DNA of 64,000 nt from Onchocerca lupi. Lineage: Eukaryota > Nematoda > Chromadorea > Rhabditida > Onchocercidae. The notes beneath the pieces are model-generated. The model did no database searches, was not told the origin of the DNA, and saw only the letters and a list, made by a program, of their open reading frames with translations. Where the stretch lies: positions 62,001 to 126,000 of the forward strand of contig JAOVVO010000160.1 of NCBI GenBank assembly GCA_028564675.1, written 5' to 3'. The position numbers and the translations under genes were made by a program. Positions 25,193 through 39,198 of this stretch are shown here, one piece after another (position 1 is the stretch's first letter; each line of letters starts with the position of its first letter).

Positions 25193-28100
25193 CTTGAAAA
25201 TTAGTTACTCTTCATAATCAATCGAAATTAATTTGAATGATAAAAAAAAATAAGGATAAAGGTCATTCTTAAATTGTTCATAACAGCAAGGCTCATCAAA
25301 GGACTGAATCAAGAATAATTTTACATCAAAGAAAGATTTGTAAGAATCAATCGTTTTTAATAAAAGAATGACCTTTCTGTTTTTAATGAAATATCCTTCA
25401 CAGCAATGGATTTTTGCATAAGCTAGTATGAAATTGATCGCGAATTTCGTTTTCAAAACGAAAAATTGGAATATGTAACTTCTAAAAATAAGATCGTTTC
25501 AAAAACATTGCGATTTCGAGGAATGATGAAATTTGTATAATCTATCAAAATCTTTGCTACGCCAAACTTTACGAATTGAATTGTTTTTTCATCAAAATGA
25601 ATTTTAGGAAAAGTTTTCTTTTTCTCTCTATCTTTTCATTCATTTTTACGAGTAATAGTTTAGTAACGGTAATACAACTAAAGAGAAAACAATTCATTTC
25701 ATAAAATTTAACATAACAAAAATTTTGGTCCTAAAGAAATTCATTTATCAGAAAATGTTATCTTTTCTGGCTGATACTAATGTTAGTATTTGATTGCTGC
25801 ACTTTTTTCTACTTCATAATCAATCAAAACTTTTTGGTCACGTTACATCAGATGCTTTTTGGACACTACCGCTTGCCTTGGATGAGCGGAATTTTCGATT
25901 TCCGATTCAAGGATGTGCTAACACTCTTTGTTGAAATTTTTCCCAATTAACTTTCCATTATTTTAAATCTTGCAAATGCAAACCAGTTTAAATGAATAAT
26001 GATACCAGTTAGTTGGTATTATTATTCATTTAAAAGTTCAACCATTATTGTTAGCACTATTTTACGAAGATCAATGACTACCATAAAATGATCATGACAA
26101 ACTGTGATAGCTAACAATGGATACTGTTTAATCAGAATGAGCAGTACTTATCTTTTGCGGATAATAAATACAGAATGAGGATGAATAAATTGTTAGCTAT
26201 TTGATATTACTCATAAGACCGATATACCGATCATTTCACTTAAAGTATACCTAGCATACTGCAGATTATTTTGATTTTGTTGACAAATTGCACAGCCACA
26301 AATTAGCTTAGTTGAATTTGTTTACTAGGAATTATATTCCATTCATTTGTTTACTTTATTTACCCTTCGAACTTAGTAATAGCAGATAGTACTGTTGCAT
26401 TTTGTATTTGTTGTTATGTATCGCGATTTTTAATAATTCATTTTAAAATTCTCAAATTCCTCATTGGAATATGATTTGCTAATATTGATATAACTTTCAT
26501 CATCATATTTTATTCATTATTTGTGTAAACATAATTTTTGAGTTCATCGACTTGAGTTTATGGCTCAGTGTTGTTCAATTAAATAGAATAGATTCAATTT
26601 ATCTGGAACTTTAATGGATCAATCCGGTTCAATCCCGTTGAGATCTGCTAAAGTTATCTGGTTCTCATTGTATATAAAGCCGACTGAAATATTCGTATTT
26701 GATTACACTAAAAATAGCGGTTAAATAGATTAAATATTATGATTCGTAATTAAAAGGAGAACATCGGCTTTGATTTCATTAGCAGATTCAACTGGAGCAA
26801 AAAATTAATTAAAATGATTAAAGTTAAATTAGCGACATATATAATGATTATTTCAGGGAAAAAGGAAGAAAGGAATAAAATTTGAAGACATCATAGAATC
26901 AGAATAAAACTTCGAAAGTCAGTTGTCGAAAGAAAAATTTTTTCCTATCCATTTGTTAAAAAATTAATTTTGCGGTGTTCAAAACTAGCTAAAAAATTTA
27001 ATTTTTGCAATTTTCAATTTAAGAAAAATTCGGAATGATACTTAATTCTGTTCCTCAGCAACATCTTGAGAAGATTCTGTGGTCATTGTATTTTAGCGAT
27101 AAAAAATCAACTTTTTATGCGAAATATTTTGATGTGAGAGAAATAGTAATAAAACTTTGCAAGTTTACGTTTTGTATAATACAATTTTCGCAAACATCAC
27201 TCTCATTTTCTATTAGATTTTATTCGGTTAGTTACGGTAGTGAATTACTCAAGATCGGGAAAAGATGCGTTGTCGTACTAATAAAAATAATCTGTTTTCT
27301 ATTTGCCAAACTCTTCTTCTTCGAATAGTCTCTACTATGAAATGGATTGATTGTCCAGTGATGCTGGCAAGTGACCTGCAAGTGACGGACAAATGACCTG
27401 GCAACTGTCCCACCTTTACTGTCCCTCGTTTTTCTTTGTATAGCTAAAGTGAGAGATAGAAAAAAGTCTCTACCTTCATTTAAAAAAGTTACAAGTGCAG
27501 AAGTCGGGCAAAAAAAAACCTTTGATGTGGCCGCTATTTTTCACCCTGTATTTTAAAATGATGCTTATCATGATCGAGTTTCATTTTGTTTCAAATAAAA
27601 AAATGATATTTATCAAAATATTATCCAGTGACCATTCTTAATTCAAATTTTAATCTTTAAAATTCTAAATTTCTTAAACTTTCAAACATTATTTTGTCCC
27701 CATGATGAGCATTGCTTCCCGCAAATATTATTTATGTATATGGCAATTGCATATAGTAAACAAAGATATCAAAGTTGTTTCGTTATTTTTTGTCACCAAA
27801 AAAATAAAGATTAGTAAAGATTAAAGTGATCTAAGGTCAATAGAAAATGTTATTTGGAATGTCCTTTAATAATAAATAAGAGAGGAGAAGGATGCTTGCG
27901 GGAAATGTTTGTTGTACAACTGATGGTGTTCTGTGTATATTCCTAAGAAAATATCTCAACTCAAGGAAGGTCATGAAGGTCATACTTCTACCGATCAAGA
28001 TACGATCTTCTGCAAAACTTCCGACCCTTCCCTCTTTTATCCTCGACCATGCTACCCTTCGCAAACTTTGCTCTTCGACCCCACTCTTCGTTTGTGAGTC

Positions 28101-28318
28101 AAATTTTTTATTTCTTTTCTTCCACTCTTGATCTTCTTCCTTGCAACTTCCATCTACTGTATATGAAATCTGCCCTGCACTCCTTCAGAAACCGGTTCTT
28201 CTTTCTGTTCACATGAGTATCGACAACATCATTCCTTTTTGGCAAATGATACAGCATAGGGATGTTCACATTTGCGCGTTTTCAAGCACATTCTGATGAT
28301 ATATAATGTTGCGGTGTC
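25193..28318. other. Gene-poor stretch upstream of the BRICHOS gene
   Basis: No supported gene. Frames at 27035-27328 (+) and 27837-28131 (both strands) lack coding character or splice partners. A 21-bp near-perfect inverted repeat lies at 25987-26034. The last few hundred bases are the presumed promoter of the gene starting at 28319. Confidence 0.45.
25987..26034. repeat. 21-bp inverted repeat, 6-base loop
   Basis: TTTAAATGAATAATGATACC plus A (25987-26007) pairs with 26014-26034, with a single mismatch and a loop of GTTAGT. It is a strong hairpin in otherwise structureless intergenic DNA. Confidence 0.85.
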
Positions 28319-31300
28319 ATGAAGTTTGTTCAGAAATTTATGCAAATCGGGCACTCAAGATCCTATTTCCGACAACTTGATGCTGAACCTCGATCTGCTG
28401 GCAATCCATCCACCATTTTTCCAGGTAATTTCAAGTTTTTCAAGTTGGAACTATCTTCAATTCAAATTATGATTTTAAACATTTCATTATCGATTTCTGC
28501 TATTAATTCACATTGGTGCAACAGAAGACTACAGAATCAGCAATAATATTTGACGGATACGTAATGATAATGTCAGAGCAGAATGTAGCTTGAATGGCGG
28601 AGGAAGGGACGAAAAATTTTCTTGGACATATGATTTTGCGAGCAAATGGAGGTTTGATGGCACTCATTGGTCATCACTGAGGATTTTCTCAAATTCTCTC
28701 ATCTGTGGAATCTGAATTTCATTTTTCACAAATTTTGATGGCATTCATTGATCGGCACTGAGGATTTTCACAAATTATCTCACCTGTAGAATCTTAGATT
28801 TCAGTATACAAATTTTAATGGCATTCATTGGTCATCACTGAGGATACTCATAAATTCTCTCATCTGTGAAATCTGAAATTTGCAAACTGAAGTGCTTTAT
28901 GTAGTTCATGGCTTTTTTCTGAAAATTTATTCTGCTGCATATTATAAAGCAGCTGATTGTTGTAAAAGAAAATCACTTTGTTTAAGATTGTTTTTTGGTT
29001 TTTTAAAGGTTTAAGAATATCATTTTTTGGACGTCTTTTTTTTTTCTATAAAATGATCATTGCGAATCACTTTTCATTCTTTTTATTCTGCTGCAATTAT
29101 TATTAGACACATTACTGTAATAATAATTATTACTGTTCTTATTAATACTGGCAAGTCTTAAATTCAGTCATACAATTATTAACTTTATTTAAAAAATAAA
29201 TGGAAAATAAAAAAAGAAATTATGAGCATTATTAACTTGAAAATTTTTTTCATTAATAATTTTTTTTTTTTTTTTTTTTTTTTTTAAGGAGGTCCGCCAC
29301 CATCTTATCGTTCTTCAACGAATGCTGATGATAGCATCACATTCAGTAGTACGGAATCATCCACTGTTGCAGCAGCGGCAAAATCTACCAAACGACGTAA
29401 TTCTTGGACAAATTTAATCGAAAATAATGAAAATTTGTGCAAGAATGATTTATCATATTATACCGAACCATTATGTATATCAACTGCAACAACAACAACA
29501 ACAAATAATGCTAATATTGTGATGCCTGCATGTTTCACGTGGACTGAAGGCATTTATCAGACTTGTCAATCTCTGGAAAAATATAATTTAAATGGACGAT
29601 ATGCGAAACATTTTACACCTTTCTATATATTAAATTCAGCTGGCGATCCGATTGCCATATCCAAATTGGAATTAACTGTAAGTTTTTAGCCTTTTTATTA
29701 GATAGTTGGAACTGGTCACTTGACCGGGTCTAGCTAGTCCATATAAATAAAAATGTAAATGTTCGTTTGTTCAAAATCTTAAATAACCGAAAGTTCTTTA
29801 ACACGCACCTTACCTATATAGAAATACGCGTCTGTTCGAATGTAACGTTGTATGAAAATTTCAAATCATTGATGCAGAACTTGTAATATTGTGTAGAAAT
29901 GAACAACGAACATTTACATTTTTACTTATATAGATTATTGATATAGCGAAAAACTTTTTCTTGCACATCTATATCATTCGGTTACTTCCTATAATAAATT
30001 AATAAATGAGAATAGTTTGCCCATATATTTACATTAATTACTTACTTCCTCATTCATTTATTTGCCTAAATTTTTTCTGTTTTATTATATCAATAATTGG
30101 CTTTGATCAGTTTTCTTTTAATGCTCCATCCTATTATTATGGGCATAAAATAAAACTTTGCAGAAGCCTAGAATGCATGCATAAACCCAGAAAAATGTAC
30201 TATATGCCTCACGTTTCAAATAGTACCGCTTTTTCATTTAGCAATTAACTGTCTATTCGTTCATTTTCATTTTCTTGTTAAGCATACATAAAAAGTCTTG
30301 CCAGAGGAACATTGCACGAAAGTTTGCTGAGCACCCTTTTGTTTATTTATTTATTGCCGATATGTACTAACGTATACTTTTCCTCCACTTGCACTCTATT
30401 TACTCATCACTTCCAATTTTATGAATCTCAAAATTAGCATACTTCTGTAAAACTGCAACTAATTTTGCGATACTTTCGCTCACTAGCAATCTGCTCTTCG
30501 CAGACAGCAGGTTAATTTACTCATTGCACAGTTCAAAGTTTGTGAAGATGAGTTATGGTACCAAAAGAGAAAATTTCTGTTTATGAAGTGCACTTTCAAG
30601 GAGGATTGCAAATATTTGCATTTCATTTAGAGAGAGAAGAAAAGTAAGGGATCCGAGAGGAAAAGAGACGAAGGAAGCAATAAGTTGGAAAATTCTGGAA
30701 ATAAAAAAAAAAGAAGATCAAAAGAGTTTAAAAAGAAGATCAAAAGAAGATCAAAAGAGTTTAAATTACGATGCATGAAAAAATACAGTATGAGATTATT
30801 GAGCTGAAAGATGATCTATGTTTAATGATGAATGAATTCATTCCGTTGTTTTTATTTACTTTTTTTCATATTTGCTTTTTCAATATTAAAAATGATTAGT
30901 AAAAAAGGAATGAAGCAAAAAAAAAAAAATGAAAAATGTAAAAATTGCAACGAAAAGGTATAAAATGAAATGAAGAAGGGACATATATACCTGTCTATCT
31001 GCCTTTCATGACTGATAAATAAACAGGCAAAAAAAAAGTAGTCGCAAAATGTTATTTCATGATTCAATCTGCATTTTGTAATTTACGAAGTTTATTTATT
31101 TACTCGGAAAGCATAGGTTAAAAAAAAGGAAACCAATACTACCTGAAAATTTTTACATTTATCTTCGTCTGTCTCATTTAGTCATCTCATCAAATTATGG
31201 TTTTCATATCTTAATGCACTATTTGTAGCATCATTTCTCGTATCCTCAAGTGATACAAAACGGCTGAGAATGAAATAATTATATGGCATATATTCAGTTC

Positions 31301-34300
31301 GTAGTATTATCATCTTATCAGCCTCTAATATCGAATTTTCTTCACTTCTACTTGGCTGAGTGTTCCCATGCTCTTCTCCTTCTTGCAAGTGCTAAAATTT
31401 AAATCATATGTCTTTTTTAAATTCATTTCACTATCAGGTTTCAATATGGAGAAATCAATTAATGCAATTATTTGCTTCACGACTGCTATCTAAATTTTCT
31501 GCCGTTTATATTTTGAATTGCAATATATTCTAAATTCTTCATCTTGTTTCTTGCTATTTTTCGATTCATCCATAAATTCCTCGAAAGATGAGAGATAAAA
31601 TATATTTAAGAATCAAAGTGACAGATAGAAATCTCAGGAATCAAAGATGGAGTCCTTTTGCAAATCAATGAATGCAATTTTTTAATTTTAATAAAAACTA
31701 CTTGAAAGGAATATTTGCAAATGGCTATTTTACTCCACTTATCGAAAATTATCCAATAAAAATCAAACCAATCAAATCATTAAATGAAGATTAAGTAGCT
31801 ACTAAAAATCTTGAGAGTATTGATTAATATTTCGAATTCTGAACAATATTTTTGTATTATGAAAGACTTCCGAGTCTATTCTCTAACAACATGCAATATA
31901 TTAAGAGTTCAGAGGTGAATGATTAAGTTTATCTCATATGTCTCATTTTTTTTTTTTTTTTTTTAATTACATTTTCAGAATTCATTGCGTAAATTAAATG
32001 GCGGAGGAGAGTTCTCAGCAGGTTTCTCGAAACGCAATCGAATGAATGATCTAAAACAGTGCTTTCAAGATCCGAAGAATAAATCTTACGCATTTATCTT
32101 GTTGCTTTTGATTATTACATGCTGCACTCTAGCCTCCATCTTATTTTTCCACAAGGAGCTTTTTCCGCAAGTAAGTTTTTTTTTTTTTTTTTAAAAAATT
32201 TTTGCTTGCAGAAATTTTCCAAGTCTTTCATCTGAAATTCCTAGAATCCGAAAAAAAAAGCAATGAGAAGATAAGGAATGCCAAATAAGCAATTTTCCAA
32301 CAAGTTAACCTTAATATTGTAGTTTGATTTCTCCCAAGAAACCTTTTTTGTTTATTTTAATCCATAATTAATTAAAGCAATTGTCTTTAAACAATATTTA
32401 TTGCAGTCCGGAATATATTCTTTCTTTAAGTTTTTCCAGATGATTCATAACGGATAACAATAATGCATCGCAAGAGAGAATATGTTTATAAATGTTTATT
32501 AGAAATTGCAACATCGGTTATAGGAATAGCTAGAAGTATCATTTTCATGAGAAAATTATAAACATTCTTTTAGTGATAAGAATACAAAAGCGACTCATAA
32601 AATTGAAAATTTATAAATACTAGTAGGTATAAATGTTGCAATTATAAGTATTTATATTCAAATGCAATTTATTTAGCTCTTATCAACAAACTAAGTTCAA
32701 AAACTATCGTTAGGAAAAAAGTTCTTAAATGAACGATCTGTAATGAAAATGATGAAAATAATGCTGAATAAGCGTTCAAGCGATCTTTTTAGTCCGCTTT
32801 TAATGTTTATATTCCTTCTTAATTAACTTTAATTTTATAATAATTAATCTTCATCCTGTAATAATTATCAGAGAGATGTCAACAAAAGAATGTCATTTGA
32901 TATTACTTCGATATAATGATCAGATTCCAAAAAAAAGAAACGTCTTGCTGCCAAAAATCAAAATATCATGATGATATTCATAGATTTTTGATATTTTAAA
33001 GCACTTTTCCTAAATATTGTCATCCAACCCTAATTTTTAGCTTGAATTTTTCCGAAATTTTTGTCTTTCAGAATTTCATCAAAGAGCATTTTTCGTGAAT
33101 TTTTGAAAATTTCGAAAACAGCATGTAATTTTTCTGTGTTGTGTTCATGCTAAGCTAAAAAAATTCGTTGAAAAGACTAATTCCTTTCGGTTAAATAAGC
33201 CAATTTCAATACCGCCTGGTGCATTTTAGAAGATTCATATAAATTCCGTGAGACACAGGAACAATAATCATAGGATCATACTGTATTCCATTCCACTATA
33301 AGCCAATTATGTAATGCGAATCGACTCGAGTATCGTGAAGAAGAAGTTGAGATCTAAGCGAAGTGACCTTTGTATTTTTACCGGTGGCTTTTATTATCAT
33401 GAGATAAGCCCGGTTGTTCCTTGAAAACTCTATTTGCTCGAATCGAAATTAGTTTATCTAATTTATCTGATTAAGCTGTGATTTCTTTGAATAGGAAACA
33501 CCTGCTCTTCCTAAAAATTGTAAACAAATAATGACGAAAGTACTCGCAAAAATTAGTGATCGAAACTAACAAAAATTGGTTATAAAATTTTATATAATGA
33601 CTCTCCGAATTATTATATAAAACTTCGAAGAAAAATTTTTCAGCAGTCACTGAAGGGTAAGTTTTTCGTTAGAATGATGAGCTCTGCACTGAATTGCAAT
33701 TTACACAAAGTTTAGTATTCTATAATAGGATTTTTGTAGATCGAAAGAAGAGTGTCTACAAGAACTTACAAACAAGTATTAATATGTTCAAATTGAATCT
33801 TATTTTTAAATTCTCTAGCAAGAATCGCGGAAGTTTTCTTGGATACCACCACTCATATTTCGTAATCAGCAAAGAAATTCTACCGTAATCAAAATGTATT
33901 ACAATGGTCATCAAGTTAGATTCGAGATATTGGGGAATCCTCCGATTAAAAATAATTATATTGCCATATATGATTTTAGAGTGGTGAGTTTTGCTTCCAG
34001 AAAATATTTAATTTTTAAATTTTATGAAAGTATAAATATCGTGAAGAAGCAAAGTAATAACTTGTAGCAACTGGAGATGAGCACTTTACAAGTTTTAAAA
34101 TAATGTAACGGTTGTTACCAACATTTATCAATAAACTCTTTTGAGCATTTTCAAACTTAAAATCGATGAAAGTTTGAATGGTGTCGCAGGATTTTAATTC
34201 ACTGATTTGTGTAATGATTTTATGAAATATCTGACATGTAAGATTACATACTCTAATACGTGATTTGAGCATTTTGATGTGATTGAATTCGTTTGATTTA

Positions 34301-37300
34301 CACTATTCATATAATCTAGAATATCTTTTTAAAAGGTTGGATAAAATTGTCTGAAATCAATTCTTTGTTCTTTATTTCTCTGTAATCTTTCAGAAGACTT
34401 AAAAATGAATAAAAAAAGCTGTGCTACTGTCTACGTAATTTGTTAAATGTCTTTTAGTTCAACTGTTTAAAAAAAAAGAAATTATAGCAAATTTCACATT
34501 TATTCAGTGAAAAAAATGGTATTCACTGGCGTTATATCAAATAGTGTGTTGAAACTTTTAAAATAGATTGTTTTTCTTCAATTAGTAATCAATGATGAAA
34601 AACATCTGAATTTTATAAGAACTTCGAATTAGCTTAACTTACCAAGATATGGCTTAATGAGATCATTAGAAGTCCTGTCTTCTCCTATATTCAGATATCA
34701 CTAAAATAAGTGAATTATAGAGAAGAATAGCAATAATCGATTCAACTCTGAAGAATAATGGTAAAAATTTGATTTGCTTTATGATGAACATGAATATATC
34801 AACGATGCCTGATAGATATGCCCTTGAAATTGGTGCTCAAAATGCTTTCAAGGTTTATATCTTATTTTGTTTTAGTTCAATTGATTTAAAATTCAAATTA
34901 ATGATTTTTGATTACCCAACTGCATAAATCAATAAGTCAGTCGAATAAATTTTTCAATCAAACAGATGCGAAAATAGACACTTTTCAATTGCCAAACATT
35001 ATTCAAGTGATTTATTATTATTTTAAAGCGTACGGAACAAATCCATGGATGGGAGGAAGCATGGAATTTCTTGCCTACTTCATATTTCGGCAATTCATCA
35101 ACACTTTTCGATCCACCTATTTCTGAATGTGATGGTGCTCGATGGATTTTACTTAATTATACTAAATCCGATCAGAGAGGTGCATTTTGACTTTAGAAAT
35201 TCTGCATCATAACATATTACTTGTGTCTGAACAATTAATTTTTTGGGTCTCAAAAATATGTAAAACTGTTAAGTTTCGAGACTCTTTTTATAAAATGCAG
35301 ATTTAAGTCTCATGGATTTAATGAATGCAGTGGAAGCCACAATTTGAGAATTTTGAAGGTATTACCTTGGAATCTGGAAATCCACTTTGCATAATAGTTT
35401 GATTCAGGACAAAAATGCAGCGATTGTTATGATTTCTGTTTACCGGAACTCGGAATTGAAAGGGATTATTTGAGAGCGGAAACATTTTTAAATATTATAC
35501 GTCGTAGCTGCTTTTACCTTTTCGTACCGGAATGGCGTTCCTTTGCAGCCGCATATAGTGATAAACAGAGTCAAAATAATTTCGAACAATTTTATTATCA
35601 AGGTTGGCCAGACTATTAAAAATTTACTGAATTCACTTAAAATAGCCGATTTTTTTTTTTTCCGGATCAAAACAGATAATTAGATTGTATGCTTACCATA
35701 TTCTCTTTCTCTCTACATATATATGAATATGTTTCCAAGCGTTTGCTCTCATTTTTGTTTTTCCCTTAGTTAAGTTTCTGATCCTTAATTTTAAATCCAA
35801 TTAATTAAATTCTTAATTTTTTAAATACCCTACCAACCAAATTTTGCAGGCTTAAGTCGTACAAACAATGGTAATGATAGTGGTAATTACGGGAATCATT
35901 TTAATGAGATACAAAATGTTATTGATGAAATTGCACATCCGATCACGTCAGATCAATATCGAAATTTCGAATCGAAATGGATTTCCTTGCAAAAAATACC
36001 GCGTTAGCTTCATCTACCCATTTTGATTTGCATTCAATAAATATATTATTGCTACAATCATCGCTTCAGCAGCTCAATAGTATGTTCAAGTAAAGGTGTA
36101 CAAGAATTGATAGATTAAGTAATGTAACATATTACTAATAAAATGTCTTCTTCAATTTTGAAATTTGCGATTTGCAGAGAGATAAGGAATCGTATAAAAA
36201 TCCAAGTAATAATGTTTGAAATGCATTGCTAAAATCAAGTAATTAGCTGAAATTGCCTGTGGAACACTATATAAAATTAATTATTGAATATTTCAAGAAT
36301 TTTAATATTTTCAGAGCAAATTTCAAATCCAACAAACCAAGCGATGGATCAAATGAGTCGTAATATAGCATCAAATGCACAAAATTCTCCATCAAATGCT
36401 GCTCAAAGTATTTTTGGAAATAGAAATTATCAACGACATAATGCAGATGATAGTTATACTGGGAATATGCCATCAAGTATTCATAGTAATTTCAATTTGA
36501 ATAATAAGAATAACGATTTTAACAATGATCAGATTAGAAATGGATTTGAAAATGCAAAGAGCGATTTTTCGAACAATAATGATCGAATGAAACCGCTGCT
36601 ACTAATGCCACCACCAAGTTATCCAATACAAGTCAAGCAATCTTTGGATCATGCAAACTTTCATACCTATCAAAATTTTGGAGGTGCAAGTGTACGACAA
36701 CAAAATGTTGCTTTCGAAAACATCAATAGTATTGGACAGTTTGCTTGGCCGAGTAAATATAGCGGGCAGCCAAATAGTCTCAATGGACAGCAGTCCAGTG
36801 GTCGAACCTCTGATGGCCTATCAAATATAATGGTTAGCTTAATTTTCATTTAAATAATTGAATGACCATGAACAAAAACAAACCACAATTTAAATTTTAT
36901 GTGATAAAAAAGGATATAAAGGAAGTTTTATTAAAGTTAAACAATAAGTTTGTGTTTAAAAATCAAGAATTTTTTGTGAAATATTTTTTAGCATTCACAA
37001 TTATTAGTATATGTTACTATGATGAAAATGGCATTAGGAAAATTAAATTGCAGATTTAAATATTACTTAAATTTGAAAATATAGATTTAAATTTTTGGTA
37101 ATAATTTGTTTTAGCCTCTTATTTCCGAATGTTTGTTTTCTGAACAATTCCATAGTTTTTCAGTCATTTTCAGAGCATCGATAGTAAAGACAGTCAATCA
37201 AAAAGTATTTATAATCAATCGATTATGAATATATCGTCATATGGTGAAAGCATTTCCAAACAATCGAATTATTACACTTCGCAACCTGGAATTGACAATC

Positions 37301-37338
37301 TATATGTAGCAAGTGGCAGCAAATCCCAGGCGAAATGA
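28319..37338 (+). CDS. BRICHOS-domain type II membrane protein with Asn-rich tail, 10 exons, 693 aa
   Basis: Exons 28319-28424, 29289-29677, 31979-32170, 33870-33983, 34754-34852, 35029-35179, 35408-35602, 35850-36002, 36315-36832 and 37174-37338 join in phase to 693 codons plus stop. The cytoplasmic N terminus (about 1-200) has PPPSYRSS, a Thr run and a KRR site. One membrane segment, AFILLLLIITCCTLASILFF, lies near 203-222. The lumenal part carries a BRICHOS-like module (about 235-350): AIYDFRV, NNGKNLICFMMNMNISTMPD, then GWEEAWNFLPTSYF, and CDGARWILLNYT. BRICHOS domains act as intramolecular chaperones for a C-terminal segment of the same protein. Next come KCSDCYDFC and SCFYLF (disulfide candidates), then a long Asn/Ser/Gln-rich tail (416-693). 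Intron 1 contains an 80-bp minisatellite. Another possible last exon is at 38162-38221. The BRICHOS call rests on the D..G/C pattern and topology, not on a search. Confidence 0.82.
28653..28885. repeat. Minisatellite, unit about 80 bp, about 2.9 copies
   Basis: Copies begin at 28653, 28734 and 28814 (TTTGATGGC / TTTGATGGC / TTTAATGGC). Shared landmarks are CATTCATTGGTCATCACTGA and TCTCTCATCTGTG. The period is 80-81 bases. It lies in intron 1 of the BRICHOS gene. Confidence 0.88.
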
Positions 37339-39198
37339 TCACGTAAGCTTTTCTTTCGAGAATTTTGTTAAATCTCTCTAGGAAATTTTGACTTCACTCC
37401 ATCATTGTTGGCAGTATTAGATTAGATTTACTAATATTATAGGATATCGCAACCTAAAGATGGAGTAAAAAAAAACAGCAACGAAAATAAATCAGATAAT
37501 TTTTTTTTTCTGTCATCAATTTCCCGGATTCTTTTTCTTCTTATTGTCAAACGGATAAAGGAAAAATGAAAATGTAATTATCTTCGATTGGAACTACGCA
37601 AGTTCATTTCTAGATAATATTCAAAATAAATGAGCTTTTGCCTTGCAACAATTATTTGATAGAAAAGAAAAAGGAAGCAGGAGCATGGAAATAACAAGAA
37701 ATTTTGCTTCCATCCAGAATCTAGAAATGAACTTGCATGGAAATTTAATCGCTCTCAACCCAACGGTACATAAAAATCCTGAAAAAATCAAGAAAAAATT
37801 CCTCATGAATCATAGTTGTTTCTATGCTAGCATTTCTGCATACTGTAAATGAGTAGTTCATATCCATAACATTAAGAAGTTTTTCATTCCCATACCATAA
37901 AATTATTAAAATAGTTACTAAAATAATGAGTACAGCACTCAATGAAGTTTTCATTAAAAAGTTTTTTATCCATAAATAAATTGAGATAACTGTAAAAATC
38001 AGTTTCTCCAAAATAATTTTTGTTTAATGTAATAAAAGCAAGATTGAAATTATAATTTACGCTAGTCCTACGACCTTCCAGTAAATGACTTGGATCTGAG
38101 TTCGGTTAAAATTTCGAATTTAAAATTTATATTAATTGCTTAATCATTATTTTGTCCTCAGGATAATGGTTCAGGAATTAAGCAGTCGGCCAATGGTCAA
38201 GGATGGATTACCGCTGGTTAGCAAAACCTAAATTAATATCAAGATCGCTTTCCAATAATTGTAGTCGTTCTCTTAATCAGCTAATTTCTTTGTACTTTTG
38301 AAGAACGAAGAAAAAACTCAGTTTCAATACTTTAAAATGCGCTGAGTCAAATGGAATATAGGACTAAATAAAAATAGATTCAAAAATAGTTTGCATTAAA
38401 GGAAAAATCCAGGTAAGATTGCTCTTTCATGAAAAAAAATCTCGAACTTCAACACGACTAACTTATTAAGTTTATGAAACCCTCTCCAGCTGCTATTACC
38501 GAATCTGTTCTTATTTTGTCTCATGCCTTATTTTCATTTAATATTTGTATATAATGATGACGAACGCTTATAATTTCTGATCAGTAGTTTAATAGTTCGA
38601 CATTTTTCGTTCATGAAAACATGAACGATGCTGTTTTTTATTGTACCTTTTTTTCTGTGAATCGCCCATTCTAGTTTATGCTCAAATGCAAATCAGAAAT
38701 TAAAACTGTGTCTTTCGAAATTTTGCTTAATGCAACACAATATTCACATTCTACTGTTTTTTTTCTTTTTTTTTTTTTTTTTACAAAGTTTATTTTCTCA
38801 TAACAAATTTTTTAAACTCATTTACCCATAGTCTTGAAAAATTATAGACAATTTACAGTTATAAATTATGAATTTCAGTTATGAAAAATACAGCAAGATA
38901 TACAATATATACCTATATGAAAAAATTAGTAGCCTGGCGGTAAAATTCCTAAGTCTTGGAGTTAAATACAAATAAGATTAAAACACACTCCTGTCTCATA
39001 AGTGAGCATGTTGAACTATTTGTAAACAGCGCTCACTAAGTATTTATTAATGTTTTGTAGCGATGCTCTATTGAGGACTTTTCTCTCACTTAAAACTTGC
39101 TTTTCTGTCAAATGTCAGCAATCCACCATTAACGCTATTATGAAAATACCGAAAAAATAATGTGCAACACAATGAGGAACAACAGCACAACAAGGAAT
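37339..39198. other. Intergenic region downstream of the BRICHOS gene
   Basis: Apart from the candidate terminal exon at 38162-38221, no gene is visible. Overlapping frames around 37621-38011 on both strands lack coding character. A T tract lies near 38760-38782. The region separates convergent genes. Confidence 0.45.
38162..38221 (+). other. Candidate alternative terminal exon of the BRICHOS gene
   Basis: After TTTTGTCCTCAG, an open stretch of 20 codons reads DNGSGIKQSANGQGWITAG and stops at TAG. Its composition (Gly, Asn, Ser, Gln) matches the tail of the upstream gene. It accepts phase 0, which exon 9 (end 36832) supplies. It could replace exon 10 in some transcripts. A GTAAGC donor sits just past the exon 10 stop (37344), so a 3' UTR intron is another explanation. 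Confidence 0.35.

Noticed and set aside
27837..28131. Overlapping frames on both strands just upstream of the BRICHOS start
   Set aside because: Neither has splice partners or a recognisable domain. The stretch is more likely promoter DNA.
34941..35006. Candidate extra BRICHOS exon reading SNKFFNQTDAKIDTFQLPN
   Set aside because: It would leave an intron of only 22 bases before the next exon at 35029. The direct junction 34852/35029 keeps phase and fits the domain better.
35299..35360. Possible BRICHOS exon between 35179 and 35408 (DLSLMDLMNAVEAT or SHGFNECSGSHN)
   Set aside because: Neither frame joins both neighbours in phase without a stop codon.
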